A stretch of DNA of 64,000 nucleotides, taken from assembly GCA_964017145.1 (NCBI GenBank), contig OZ024840.1:4588001-4652000 (forward strand), written 5' to 3'. The position numbers were made by a program, and so were the translations under genes. Under the pieces are notes generated by a model, which was given only the letters and a program-made list of their open reading frames with translations, did not search any database and was not told the origin of the DNA. Origin of the DNA: Agrocybe praecox. Lineage: Eukaryota; Basidiomycota; Agaricomycetes; Agaricales; Agrocybaceae. Below are positions 34,356 to 46,191 of the stretch, one piece after another (position 1 is the first letter of the stretch; each line of letters starts with the position of its first letter).

Positions 34356-35885
34356 TACAAAGAAGCGAACTGTCTACTTTTGTTTTGGGGCGGCCCTTCC
34401 CAATTTGGCAGTTATTACTATTTTCGGACCTTCCTCCTAAAACTCTTTTTTTTTTAAAAAAAAAACATATATTTTCCTATCCTAATTTACTTCACAAAAT
34501 TGCTATTTACGATGGGACAGAGCGAGGGGAAGCGCGCAAAAACGAGAGACGATGGCTCTCGTCTTTGGGTGTTTCTCCTCGTGTTTGCTCTCCCTCGCTT
34601 GCCGTACCTCTCCCGCTGTCCCTCCAGCTGGCTTGGACACCCTGGCACTCATCCCTTGCCATCCCCTTCACCGTCTCGCGTGGTCCTCCTCGTCATCCAG
34701 CTGGGATCTACGCGGCGGGGCACCTACTAGCCGGGGCACCTACCCCCTCGAGCACATACGTGCTGGGGCACCTACGCGCTGGCACCTACACGATGGCACC
34801 TACGCGATGGGGCACCTATGCGCTGGGACCTACGTGATGGGGCACTTACGCGCTGGCATCTACGGCTGGTCGTTGTCCTCGGCTGGTCGTCCGCGTACTC
34901 TTGCTGGCCTACGCGCTCGTGTCTAACCGTCTGCTGCCTACCCGCTCGCTGCCACTCTCAGCCTTGCTGTCCCTCCCGCTCGCTGAGGGGCTGCTTGTAG
35001 TCCTCGTCGCGGTTGCCGTCGTTATTGTGGTTGGCATCATCGTCGTGATTGCCGTACTCGTCGTCGTTCGTCGTCCTCGCCCTACCCGTCATCCTCGCAC
35101 TAGCTGTCGTCCTCGCCGTAGATGGTCGTCCTCACCCTCGCCCTTGTCGTCGTCCTCGTCGTAGCTGGCGTCCGTGGTCCTCGTCGTGGCTCTCGTCTGC
35201 CGTCCTTATCGTAGCCGTCTTCCGTCGTCCTCGTCCTCGTCATAGCCGTCGTCACCCTTCCTTGTCTTTACTGCCGCTCGCCAGCGCTGGCCCTCTCCCT
35301 CTGCTCGCTCTCGTCCGTGACCGTGGCGTCGAGGGCGTTCTCGTCGTAATCATCGTGTTTGAGCCACCGCCCACATCCCTATCAAGAGGGGAGGGGTTGG
35401 GTACGGTCGGTCGCTCGATGATGGTGGTGATGATGGGAGACGATAAGCAAGAAATCAACCATCAAAATGGTTGATTTCTTCCAAATGGGGCGTTTCCCAC
35501 GCCGGCCCGGTCTATAACCGGGTCGAGTTCATCGTCAAACACGACGACAGCAGAGGTATATGGGGTCGTTTGGTGATTCCTAACTCAGAGAAGTATTTCT
35601 AATGACTAAGGTGTATATAATGTATAAAAAAACTTAAACAAATTTATGTTTTCTGCTTCACAAACATTGAACTATGTTACATATACCAAACGTGCTAATT
35701 TCGCCTCAACGCATGAACGACATATGTTGTATTCGATATGAAACTTGGCGTAGATTGTTAATGTAAAGTAATTATGTAGTGCTAATAGGTTGATTAAATT
35801 GAAATGGGAAGAAATTTTCTTCACAAAGAATTATGAAAGGATACTATGCAACTACGGAAGAAAAACGCATCGAGTTTGAATGTGA
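34355..35885. repeat. low-complexity left interior of the 4.64-kb element
   Basis: Degenerate tandem repeats of GCACCTACGCGATGGG type run from 34720 to 34870. A CGTCGTCCTCGTCGT-rich tract follows at 34990-35340. A perfect hairpin GAAATCAACCAT/ATGGTTGATTTC lies at 35450-35477. Long frames here (for example 34385-34837 and 35049-35474) are products of the repeat composition. Confidence 0.6.
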
Positions 35886-36243
35886 GTACCTGAGATCTTC
35901 ATACAAGTGAGCGAAAATGACTCTCATTTGATCCCTTGTTTATTACATATGGGTAGAACATATGTATTTGAATGTACCTACATGCTACACTACTTAATGC
36001 ACTTCAGGATTGACTGTAGGCCTTGTCGTCGTCGAGCACAACGACGAGCTCGAACTGGCTAGTACCTGAGATCTTCAAACTTCATACGAGTGAGTAAAAA
36101 AGACTCTCATTTGATCCAATTTTTATTACATATGAGTAGAACATACTTATTTGACTGTACCTACATGATACACTACTTAATGCACTTCAGGATCGACCGT
36201 AGGCCTCGTCGTCGTCGAGCACAACGACGAGCTCGAACCGGCT
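35885..36243 (+). repeat. two tandem copies of a 176-183 bp unit
   Basis: 35885-36060 and 36061-36243 both begin AGTACCTGAGATCTTC and end with GTCGTCGTCGAGCACAACGA plus the following CGAGCTCGAAC. They mark the centre of the 4.64-kb element. Confidence 0.8.
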
Positions 36244-37689
36244 ATGGGTCGGACCGGCGTGGGAAAGGCCGCATTTGGACAGAAATGAACCAACACGCGT
36301 TCATTTCTTCCTTAGCAACGACCATCACCACGCCGGCACTTTGTACATAGCCCCTCCCCTCACTGCAGGGATGTGGGCAGTGCCTGGTATGGTGTCAGGT
36401 ACGTCTCTGTTCTCACAAACATGCAAGACAACGACCAACCGACAATCACAACGACCAACCGACGGACCGACGAAGACGACCGATGGGACGGACGAGGATG
36501 AACCAGTCGGAGAGCGTGCGATGCCGTGAGGGTACGACGCACGAGAACGAGACCAGCTCTCGTTCTTGTTGCTGACTCTCGCTCTCTATGTGCCGCTGCA
36601 GGGGCATGAGGGAACGACGTGCGAGAACGAGACCTGCTCTCGTTCTCGTTCTCGACGCTCGTTGTTACCTCTCGCTCTCAGTGCGCAATGCACCACCCTC
36701 ACCGCCATGCCAACGCCAATGCCTTGCACCTTGCCCCTCCCCTTTCAGCAGGGATGTGGGCAGGCTCACTACCACCATTGACGGCCCCACCTTGCCCCTA
36801 GTTAGCAAACGATGGGGAGGCAAGCACGAGGCCATCATCATCATCGCTGGTAGCACCGTCTGTAGGCGCTGCCTAGAACGACGCCATCGGCATGGCGACC
36901 ACGTTGATGACACAACCTGGATGATGACGACGAAACGAACGGCCACCACCGCCTCCACTTGGTCTTCGACCAACGCACCCAGCCCTCTTTGTGGGCGGTG
37001 CAACTCATCACCGTCACAAGCACCGACGACAACGGCAGCCAGCTGCCCCTTCCTTCTGGATGATCGCTCGACAGCAGCCATGACGACGACAGCGCGAGAC
37101 GACCACGACAACGGCGATGGCGATGGCGATGACGGCTCGAGACGACACCAGGTGCTTAGAAGGGCTACGACGCTGACCAACGATGTGGACGATGACGACG
37201 AGGTGGGCTGGTGATGAGACGACAATGAGCTGAACGACGACGACGAGAAGACGACAACCACGACGTACAGGACGACGCCACGAGCACGACGGCTAGGGGG
37301 TGGACGACAGACGACAACGGCTGGGGCGTGGACCATATGACGACGGCTATGGCGTAGGGCGTGGATGGCTAGGGCGTGGACGAGGACGCGACGAATGGGT
37401 ACGAGCATGCGCGGGTACGAGGACGCTCATGGACGCGACTGGGGACGAGGGCATCGATGGCGAGCGTGCTCGTCATCAAATTCCTCTCCTCGCCATCGTT
37501 TGGTCCAATTTTTTTTGAACATATTAGCTAGTATAGAGTACATACACCATCGTTGTAAATTATTGTAGTGTACGAAATCCAATGTTTTATTTTATTTTAA
37601 TGTATATGTTGTCCAAGAGATGTGCCAAAAACGGCAATAACTGCCCGATTTGGCAGTACCTCCCAAACAAAAAAGTGTTTCTGTTGAAC
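36244..37689. repeat. low-complexity right interior of the 4.64-kb element
   Basis: It is rich in ACGACGACGA on the plus strand, the complement of the CGTCGT-rich left interior, so the interior may also be a decayed inverted repeat. A block with AGGGATGTGGGCAG recurs about 380 bp apart (36366 and 36751), as do CGAGAACGAGACC blocks (36541 and 36623). Confidence 0.5.
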
Positions 37690-38342
37690 TATCTAATCTA
37701 ATCTCGGTTTAAAACACATGATATGTAAAATAAATATAGTTTCAAAATGATGATATCTTAAATAAAAATAGCGCAACACCCGAAATGATCAAAGCAGGCT
37801 AAAAATAACACGTCATCCGGTTTTATGTTTTTCAATCCATCCCATACCGTCCTCTTTTGATGGCGCAAAGCGCCCCCAAAAATCAAAACATATCCGTACA
37901 TTATATCTACGCTTTTTTAGCGCCCCGAACGATGCCCAACGAAGCGCAGGAGCCCAATTACAGCTTCGGGCACTTCGGGGACACTGTTTCCGGCATCCGT
38001 CTATAAATAACACGTCATCCATTTGTATGTTTTCCAATCCATCCCGTCCCGTCCCATTTTAGGTGCGCAAAGGGCATCAAAAAAACATAATATATATATA
38101 GAATATATATCTGACATATCGCAACAAAAAACATAACCACTACGCCTGCAACATATAATTACTGTCCGAAACCTTAAAAAACAGCAATGTTTACATATGT
38201 TTACCAAAGGCAACTGCTCTCTGCCTATGGCATCGTGATATATCACTGCTGGGCAACTGCCGGGTTGGGAAACTGCCCTGTATGATGTATACCAAAATGC
38301 TCAAATTGCCAGGATTGATACATCAGGTTAGCTGCAAAGGGT
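37690..38342 (-). repeat. right terminal inverted repeat of the 4.64-kb element
   Basis: Mirror copy of 33701-34355. Small differences, such as AACTGCCGGGTTGGGAAACT against TTGCCCACCCCGGCAGTTGC, show that the two arms have begun to diverge. Confidence 0.8.
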
Positions 38343-38694
38343 GCAAATGGCGGGACTTATATTAGCGCAGCTAGTGTGACTATAAATCACGGTACGCTAA
38401 GCAAGTAAGAATGGTGATGAAATATAATTAATCGGGAACTTATAAGGTGCTGTGACGTCCGGCAGTGCACAGGATGAGGTACCAGTATGTCAAAAAATTC
38501 TAATTTATTCCTCAGAAGTACTCATTTATGCATAAGAGCGAAGGTGCTGCGGGAGATGTTTGTACAAATCGACCCTTCGACGCTATGCGAGAACAGCAGC
38601 AGGCCCGGAGCAGTGCAGATATATATTAGAAGAACCTCATCGGAAAGGGTCGTGGGTCCCCACTGTGGTGTCCCGAAGGGCATACATCTTTCTG

Positions 38695-38860
38695 CGAGAA
38701 AACTTGCGAGAACTTGCGCCGAGACGTGCGAGAATATGCGAGACACTTGCGAGAGATCTGCGAGTACTTGCAAGAGACTTGTGAGAGATATGCGAACACT
38801 TGCGAGAGACCTGCGAGCAGTCAAACAAGAGTTACGTGACATTTGCGAGCGTGTGCGAGA
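38695..38860 (+). repeat. short-period repeat of CTTGCGAGA type
   Basis: Imperfect repeats of about 9 and 18 bp (ACTTGCGAGA, TCTGCGAGTACTTGC, GATATGCGAACACTTGCGAG) give an open frame with periodic Arg, Glu and Cys on both strands. It is probably a minisatellite rather than a gene. Confidence 0.5.
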
Positions 38861-38869
38861 GTACATTAG

Positions 38870-40090
38870 AAATTAAAGATAGTCCGCGTTAATGGAATCT
38901 GTTTAACGTTTGTTTGAATCAATATTTACTACTTAGCTTTTAGCTAATAGTCATCAGCAACTTCACAATTTACTTGTCCGCTTTTTTGGGTTTTTCAACT
39001 TGCGGCAAGTAAGAAAGCGTGAAAGCGAGAAAAAGCTACGGAGGGACTACGTATTGTACTAAAAATAGCTAATCCGACAGAAATTCGTGGCAATGATGGT
39101 CGATATACGGATTGACGAAGTAATTCTGAAACTCGCCCAGTGCATTGAAGTAGGAAATGTGGTCAGGGAGGAATCCTACACCATATATGGCTGAGGTCAT
39201 AGACGAGGAATATCAGGCTAACCTTTCGTTCATGGACCATAACCGTGCCGTTCTCTTCGATTTTCCTAGTCCCGTCAAGGCTTGCCCCAGTGGCAATACT
39301 GCATAAATTACTAATATACATTATAGTAGCTACTGTTTCTCACTTTTGATTACTTTTTCTTGCTTTTTTTTGACTTTCTTGAAGCTCAGAAAGCACCCGC
39401 TTTTTCGAAAATTGGACGTGGACTGTTCATCTTTTTGTTTTGGCGCTTTTTTACGCTTGCACAAGTCACTATAAGTAAATTGTGAAATTGCTGATGACTA
39501 GAACCATGGTTCGTATTTCAAAAAATAATACACACCCTGTTGCTTCGATAACCGGACTCACGAGCTGCAAAAACGAGATATACAACGGAGCCAAGTGATT
39601 TTGAATGGACCTTGCCAACTTGGTCAATACGCATACGATTGCGGGCCTTGATAAATTCCCTGCAGAAGAAGTCCAAAAGAAACATTTATGGAGCGCTTTC
39701 AGCAAGAAATGTCGCTTCAATAAAAGATCGTGGAGTGTCATCCGGATAGAGAGTCTCGATTGTATGCTTAATGAGAGGCTATGGCTTTTCTCCTCGCAAG
39801 TCCCCCGTCAAGCTTTCAAGTAAGCTGCGCCGATCATTTTATAGCCGAAAGTTCGGCTGGCAGCGGCATGAAGCGGCAGACCACGAGGCCAAGGGCTATG
39901 CCTGGCTATGTCTGTCTTTACTCCGACTCGCAACCACCATCAAAAAACATCACCTGTCCCTCTTAATGACTTTCTCAGCGCCTTTTCACAAGCATGGCAT
40001 GGCAGATGAAGCGCCCTTCCTCCTTTCCTCCCATCCACCACCCTCCTTCCCCTTCGCCCTCGTAACATTCCCAGCGACGCCTTTCCATCT
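38870..40090. other. no gene recognised
   Basis: Scattered short frames only. A TG-rich/AT-rich stretch lies at 39300-39480. If the transposon-split gene had more exons they should lie here, but none with family features is visible. Confidence 0.35.
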
Positions 40091-40095
40091 TAAAG

Positions 40096-41972
40096 ATGAC
40101 TTTCTTCAGCGGAGCGAGCAACGTCCAGATCTATGGCGGCGAGTTCAACCAGGTCAAGGGCAACATGACTGTTTTCGACCAAAGTCGGCACACATCCCAT
40201 ATTAACGCGTACAATACCTCGAACACCGTGATGGAGAACATGAATAACGACAACTCGCAGAAGTACCGTACGTGAAGATGGCTGTCAGGACGCAGCACTG
40301 CTACTTTTGTTAATCACCGTCTTTTGATAGGTGGTACGAGACCACCGGATTTGCCTGGGCGACGATCCGCCCATGATCGTCAAAGATCTGAATCAGATAG
40401 TGCGTTCTCTTCTAATGAACTTTCACCACGTCCCGCCTGATCCTCTTATCTGTTCTCATTAGGACTACCAAATGCGGCGGAATATTTCCCTCCACCGACA
40501 ATGCATCCAATGCTGGCGATGCACTTATACAATACCGCTAGCACGAGTGACTCTAGAGATTCGTTCAACACCACCAATACGACTGCGCGGGACATCGAGA
40601 ACGACAACTCCGTGGTCTATGGTGAGCTGTCCGTTGGACATCCATTGCGTACACATCTGACGTCCTGTACAGAAGGGAAACGTAGACGTCGACGACGAAG
40701 CGGAGGAAGAAGGCATTCAGATATTAGACGTGAGGATGATGCAGGTTCGTCTCTATAGCCACTTGGAATGGAAAGTCCTCTCATGGGTAACGAATAGACT
40801 ACGATGAGCCGGTCGACTGTGAAGAAGAATTGCTTTCATCAGCAAGCAGTACTCCTTCTATCCAAAGTAAACGTCGTTCTCGACGACCATCACCATACCA
40901 AGGACAATCCCCCAGTCAAGGAATACCACCCTCCACGGCCATCGCATCACAACCCCACAACCCTATCTCAACACCTTTCTTCAACGGCCATCGTCCTGGT
41001 ACTCACGCAATAGCCAATTATAGACCAGGTGACATTGTGTCCATGCCTCCAGGGATGCAAGCGCCTTTCGCTCAGTTAATGCAAAGTATGGTTCAGCAAT
41101 TGACATCACCCGCCGCACCTCAAGGTCAAGGTCAAGCACAGCCTCCGACACAGGAAGTGGGTGCTGGCACAAATGAGGATCCGATTAACATCGAAGAGCC
41201 AGATTACGACTCTGGAGAAGAATCTGAAGACGACGAGGAGCAGGAACGCGACAAAAGGATGCGTGACCCTAGCATCGCGGCTGGAATGGCCAACCTGACT
41301 CTAAACGATGAACTTCGCCCTGCATTCTCGCAGATCAAGTCTTCGCCTAATCTTCCCCTTGCTGGCACCCAAGGAAACGCACCCATACAATCTCTGTATG
41401 CCGAGCCACGTAACGCAGAGAGTACCCAAGATCTGCCTGCTCACATCAGGTACCCCTTCGTTCCGTCCCAACCTCCTCCTCAAAACCATGCTCCGTACAA
41501 TCCGCAGCAATACCCATACCAATCGTTCCCCTCTGTTGTTACTGCACCCACCTCAAACATCAACCCTGCCGCTGCGTACAATAACCCTGGAACTGCGTTC
41601 ATAGGATACGGAGAAAACCACAGACGAACCCCGGTATCGCCGACGGGCACAGCACCAGCACCAGCACCCAACCATTCACCGAATTCCCCGCCTACACAAG
41701 CACCCGGTTCACCGCCATTCTTCCCAGGCGATAACGGCGTGCCTGCTGCGTTTGGCATCCAACCTTCTTTCATACAGGATACTAATCCTGTTGGCAGAGG
41801 ACCCGTCTTCAATAACATAGAGGGCAATTACAATAAGACGGATAATACCGTCAAAAACAATTTCATTGCTTCGGGAAATACGACTAATACCCTCCTCCAG
41901 AACATGTTTAACGATAATTCGATTCGGGCACCTGTTCCTAAGGCGTCTGAGGGAAAGCGTCGTAGGAAGTAG
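40096..41972 (+). CDS. Gly-Gly-motif protein with three Asn-rich motif copies
   Basis: Unknown function, possibly an adaptor. The start MTFFSGASNVQIYGGEF gives the Gly-Gly motif, then NTSNTVMENMNNDNS (40210-40257). After introns a second copy appears, NTTNTTARDIENDNS (40564-40611), preceded by a Pro-rich stretch. Then come a basic patch (KRRRRRRSGGRR), a disordered acidic/Pro-rich region (SGEESEDDEEQERD; PSQPPPQNHAPYNPQQ) and a last motif copy, GNTTNTLLQNMFNDNS (41874-41921), before a basic end, KRRRK. The three copies align without gaps: N-T-x-N-T, four variable positions with Asn/Asp, then N-D-N-S. The same motif ends two of the helical-bundle proteins at 51 and 56 kb. No enzymatic domain is seen. 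Last exon 40800-41972, about 490 residues. Confidence 0.72.
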
Positions 41973-42145
41973 GAAACTGTTCTGAATCTTTTGGTTGGTT
42001 GCGATTGGTTGGTTTTTCTTTCTTTCTTATGGGGTTTCAAATGATTTCAACAAATTTCGGTTAGGTTTCATTCCTGGTTTCGTCTGTTGTCGAAATGTTT
42101 TCTTTCTGTTCTGTTCTGTTCTCCTCTTTCTCCCTATGTACACTG

Positions 42146-42313
42146 GTTTCTATGGTACAGTTAATGTTCTCGGCTCCTATGTTACCCACCTTGTCAGACC
42201 TTGTCCATCTATCAAACATGTATGTATGTACTTATATAGATAATAAACTTTAAAGTAGCTTCGAATTGACGAGATGGCTGATTATCATTTGGATCGCATG
42301 TTCGTGTTGTTCG
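42146..42313 (+). repeat. direct repeat, left copy
   Basis: TTAATGTTCTCGGCTCCTATG and GAATTGACGAGATGGCTGAT, with sequence between, recur in the same order and orientation at 45512-45617 (with changes and a deletion). The pair flanks the RGSPLW gene at 42.7-45.0 kb. Confidence 0.65.
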
Positions 42314-42752
42314 GCTTCGGTGCTGCACAGTAGTACGCAGCACTACATGCACAGCTCAACAGAGCCGGTTGCCCGTAGTACATATGTATCTATATTTCCG
42401 CACGAGACTAGAATAGAAGGACGGGATCAAAACATTGATTATTTCTCTCTCTATCCCGTCACGATAATCGTCTCGCAGGCGCAAACCGAAATGAAGCCTG
42501 CTCAATGGGCAGGAGTCGAAGGTAGATTCGGCACCGGGCTTTTCTGATTTGAAGTCCACTTTATAGGTTCTTTTATTTTAATTACAATCAAATTACAATT
42601 ACAACGCCAATTTCATTTGTAAGATTGTCGGTACTGCATAGTTACTGTTCTTTTACTTCTTTTTCCCTTTGTATAATGACAATCATATAAAATACCTACA
42701 AGCAGGTTAGCTGAGCGCGCGAAAAAATCCCTCCACAGGCGCAGGAAGTGCT

Positions 42753-44993
42753 CTAGAATCCGCCTTTTTTGAATTCTCCAGGGCCTGGCTCTGGCCGGAA
42801 ATTAGGTGGCATTTGTGGAACAGGGCCGGAAGATGAATGTGGAAATGAACCTGTATTTATCACAGAGCTTGGATTCGACTGATTTACACCTCGGTGGCGG
42901 ATAGAATCCCGAGAGCTGCTTGGATAAACCCTGGACGATAAATCCCCAGGCAAGTGTTGTCGATGTATTGGAGAAGGTTGCTTCAAACCAGGTATGATAA
43001 GTTTTGTCGTTGGATCGATTTTGATTCGAGGTGTCGATCGATCGATCGTAATCCCAGGGAGTTGAGGGACGCTTTCCTGTTAATTGAGTATAGATTCTCT
43101 TATTATTGTCTGAAAAAAATAAAGTTGGAGAGTTACTCACTTCGAGCAAAGGCAGGTTAACCTTCGGTCTTGCCTCAGATTCTGGGTAATTCTGTGAGTG
43201 ATGCTGATAAATGTCCACGATTCAGAGTGGCAAGAGTCACCGTTATTATGCAAGGCCTCTGCCATAACCAGTTTATGATCCTTTAAGGAATCTTCTTTCT
43301 GTGGTCCGCGTCTGGAAGGTGATTTCTCTCTAACAGGTGGGTATGTCAACATAATATACTCTGTTAAACCCCACGTCAGTCACTCGTTTGAGGCGAACAT
43401 AACACCATATTTCTTACTGTCTTTGGAGCTATTGGTAAGGCGGGGTTTTTTGGCCATCATTCGTTTATAAAGCTCTCCCGGACTAGGGAAGACATCATCA
43501 CCCTGTATACCAGAAGACTGTAAGCATAAAGAGTTCGGAAATTTTCCAACAGGAACACTCACCTCATTGAGAACAGATAACCAATCTTTGTCTGAAGTAA
43601 TGATCACTCGCATGTCAGAATATTTCTCTTTCGACTGCCCAGAAATCCTCTTTAATACGCACAGCGGAAAATGAATAAAGTACTTACATCTTCCCATAAC
43701 CTTTCGTTGATGGATTTGGATGGATGGGGCTTCTGAAATATACATTCTTAGATTTTGTAATAAGAAAATCCTCACTGAATAATTACCATTCCGGACGATA
43801 TTAGAGGTTGTGGGCGCATTGTAGAAGATATACTTCGATCGTGACGGATCACTTCCTCAGGATTAATCCCCAGTTCTTCGTAAACGGCCCTCTGGAGCTC
43901 TTTCCAGATATCATCACGAAGAGTCGCATTGAGTGTACGAGCAAAAAGGCATTGGTTGTTGATCGCATGACCTGGTTCATCCTTATTTTCCCGCAGCGCA
44001 TCGATGTACCTTGCTTCAGGACCTGTTCTGGTGTCAAAAGAGCCGGAGTATTCCCACTTGTAGGATTTTCCGGTGCTGATGGGTTGAAATCGAAGACGGA
44101 CGGTGTCCGACGATTTGACGAAGGCCACCATGCCCCATGAATCCGTCTTATCGCAGCCAGTCACGAGTCGAACGTCTCCGTTGTCCACATCACATTCACA
44201 GTCCTTCATGATGTACCGATACCAGCTTTCGATATTCCTTGCAATGTATCCTCGAAGCCGGACAGTGCTAGTAACGTCTTGAGAAAAAGCTCCGTTGGGC
44301 ATAGTCAGTATCGCCCCCTCTTCGGCGGTAGATTCGAAGACAAGGTCTGTGGCCCTAAAGTTATGCGATACCGGTGAGCAAGACTCATGCAGATGATGAC
44401 GAAGATTACAAAAGAGTGCCCACATAGAATCATTATATTCTCCACGAGATATTACAATGGATTCACTTGCAACATAGCTCCCGGCATTGAACTCTCTAAG
44501 TTGTTGGATATGACGAGGATTCAGAGGTCTGAGAGGGACAAATCCTTCTGGAACACCACCCTCATTTATCGGGTGTCCCTGTGGGTAGAAGATGTTGAAG
44601 AAGAAATTGAAGCTTCCTGAGGTCGACAATACGCCAACGTCTCCAATCGAAACACCGTGTCTTTGATACGCGACGGGCAGATTGTATGGAGGTTCTGGGA
44701 TCCACAGCGGTGAGCCGCGTCGTTTCACAATGAGACTTTTATAGTATAGCTCGCAGCTTGTTTGATTTGTGCCTCCGGTGCGGTTACTATTAGTCCGTTT
44801 ATCAATGTTATTGTCTTGTAATCCTACGTTTGCCGGGCCTGTGACGGACTATGCTTTAGAGGGCAAAACACTGGGAATCGGTGGCAGTTTGCGGGAGCAT
44901 ACCGTTGTAGATATTTATGTTTCCGCTAGCAGACATCATGGTCCCCCCATGTATGTCGAAATCTTTCGCGGATGAGAAAAAATTTGTTCCCAT
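42753..44993 (-). CDS. RGSPLW-family protein, copy 3
   Basis: The start at 44993 (MGTNFFSSAKDFDIHGG) opens the Gly-Gly motif exon, continuing as SASGNINIYNG. The family body (44770-43800) shows RRGSPLWIPEPP, GVSIGDVG, GSFNFFFNIFYP, HPINEGGVPEGFVPL, NGDVRLVTGCDKT, SGSFDTRTGP and NQCLFARTLN. A conserved tail follows in 43800-43380 (DKDWLSVLNE; FPSPGELYKRM), matching copies 1 and 2. Instead of a NACHT domain, more exons (43350-42753) give a charged then Pro/Ser-rich C terminus ending PEPGPGEFKKGGF. The two-part body may be one domain with two lobes. Function unknown. Family membership is certain; the C-terminal exons are less so. Confidence 0.75.
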
Positions 44994-44999
44994 TTTACT

Positions 45000-46190
45000 A
45001 TTAACGCCAGGTGTTGATGCATCACTAAATGGACAAAAGAGAAGAAATATATAAAATATATTCGAGCAGGCCTACCTTTCTTGGGGTATATGATTGCCTG
45101 TGTTTTACGCTGTCCAAGGTGTCCTTGAATCCTCCCGATATATGCTATCGAACTCGAGAGTCGAGTAGGTAAGCCTGGCAAGAATGAAGAACAGAATAAG
45201 GGAGGGATGTGATAGGAATCCTACCACTAAGGAGCAGTCAATGTCAGATTTCGGATAATAGCGCAATGTTGTCATACCTTTTTTTACAGGACCCAAACAT
45301 GCCGTCCAAGGAATGTATCAAATATGTACAACCACAACTAGTTTAGAAAATTAACAAGAAATTCGACCGAGATCCCCGTCCAGGCCCATCCATATGTGCA
45401 CAGTATAGGAGGACTGCTTCAAGTTCGAACGTGTTTCCTAGTACGGGGCTTCAGATAATTATTAAACCCGAATTTTTTGGTCTGCCTGTTTCGGTAATGT
45501 TCTCGTTCAGGTTTCTATGACACGTAATGTTCTCGACTCCTATGTTACTTACTTCTGTACTGGCCTCGAATTGACGAGATGGCTGATTATCATGCGGGTC
45601 GCATGTCCATCAGTTGAATTGTTCCAGTCCATGAAACCGAACGCCGATGACAGAGATGGGACTGATTTTGATTCCGAAGTGGCAGTGCAACCCCTTGTTT
45701 GCTTCCTTATCCTGACGACTGGGGCTGTGAATTTCGCATATGGATCATGATCAGCAGCTGCAGAGCTTGCAGGAACCGGGCCAGCGATGATGATTAGTTT
45801 CGATGGTTCCCATCCAATTAGGGATAAAGCACAAAACTCTGTTTCTCTTTAGGCTCTTACCATTGACGTAGCACACACACGACCCCTCGAGAGCTGCGGT
45901 TTTTCCCCTTTTCGCCCAATTCAGCCCCGTTCTTCAGCCCCCTTCGGGTTATCCATCTTGCTGTGCTATCACGGACTTTACAACTCAACAGAGTTGGCTT
46001 CCGTGCCATATATCATCTCCCTTTCCTTCTGACGCTTTCTTCCGACCCATACCTTGACCCACTGTTTCTCAGGTACCGAAGAAAGAACTTTCATTTATTT
46101 GATAAACGTGGATCCGAAAGGTCAGTCCACTTATTTTCGCACAAAGTCGCTCCGGAAGCTCATAAGTAGGGTGCGCTTTTTAAAGAGTCC
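45000..46190. other. intergenic with right copy of a direct repeat
   Basis: Bases 45512-45617 repeat 42146-42313. The rest shows no convincing gene. A frame in phase with the next gene begins at 46054 and could extend its N terminus. Confidence 0.5.
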
Positions 46191-46191
46191 T

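Larger units (their letters stand above)
33701..38342. mobile_element. 4.64-kb element with about 655-bp terminal inverted repeats
   Basis: Bases 33701-34355 are an inverted copy of 37690-38342, nearly identical over most of their length and weaker at the outer 30 bp. CAAATGGC stands on both sides (33693-33700 and 38344-38351), extended to nine bases with one mismatch (ACAAATGGC/GCAAATGGC). Long TIRs with a duplication of about 9 bp are typical of Mutator-like elements, so I suggest a non-autonomous one. The interior is GC-rich low-complexity sequence without a transposase. Confidence 0.85.
33146..38391 (+). pseudogene. Gly-Gly-motif gene split by a 4.64-kb insertion
   Basis: Exon 1 (33146-33313, MADCPNRDMDKTRAIYW) joins exon 2 (33372-33580, ending KLKVTENN and part of a Thr codon) and exon 3 (33646 on) in correct phase. 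Exon 3 encodes RLPGAEMFTGSRDFDTNG up to 33700, where the transposon begins. It resumes at 38352 as GTYISAASVTINHG and reaches a GT donor at 38392. Together this is the Gly-Gly motif seen in seven other places in the window. I cannot find later exons of a family domain downstream (38.4-40 kb). The gene is certainly interrupted; its product is unknown. Confidence 0.65.

Noticed and set aside
34385..35474. Overlapping frames in the left interior of the 4.64-kb element
   Set aside because: All three frames are open because of GC-rich tandem repeats; no domain or stable composition.
36588..37408. Long frames on both strands in the right interior of the 4.64-kb element
   Set aside because: They arise from ACGACG repeats; the sense and antisense frames are equally open and none resembles a transposase.
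38487..38876. Cys/Arg/Glu-periodic frame
   Set aside because: Product of a short CTTGCGAGA minisatellite, open on both strands.
39469..39741. Minus-strand frame with helical look (VCVLTKLARSIQNHLAPLY)
   Set aside because: It could be a bundle fragment, but no adjoining exons or motif support it.
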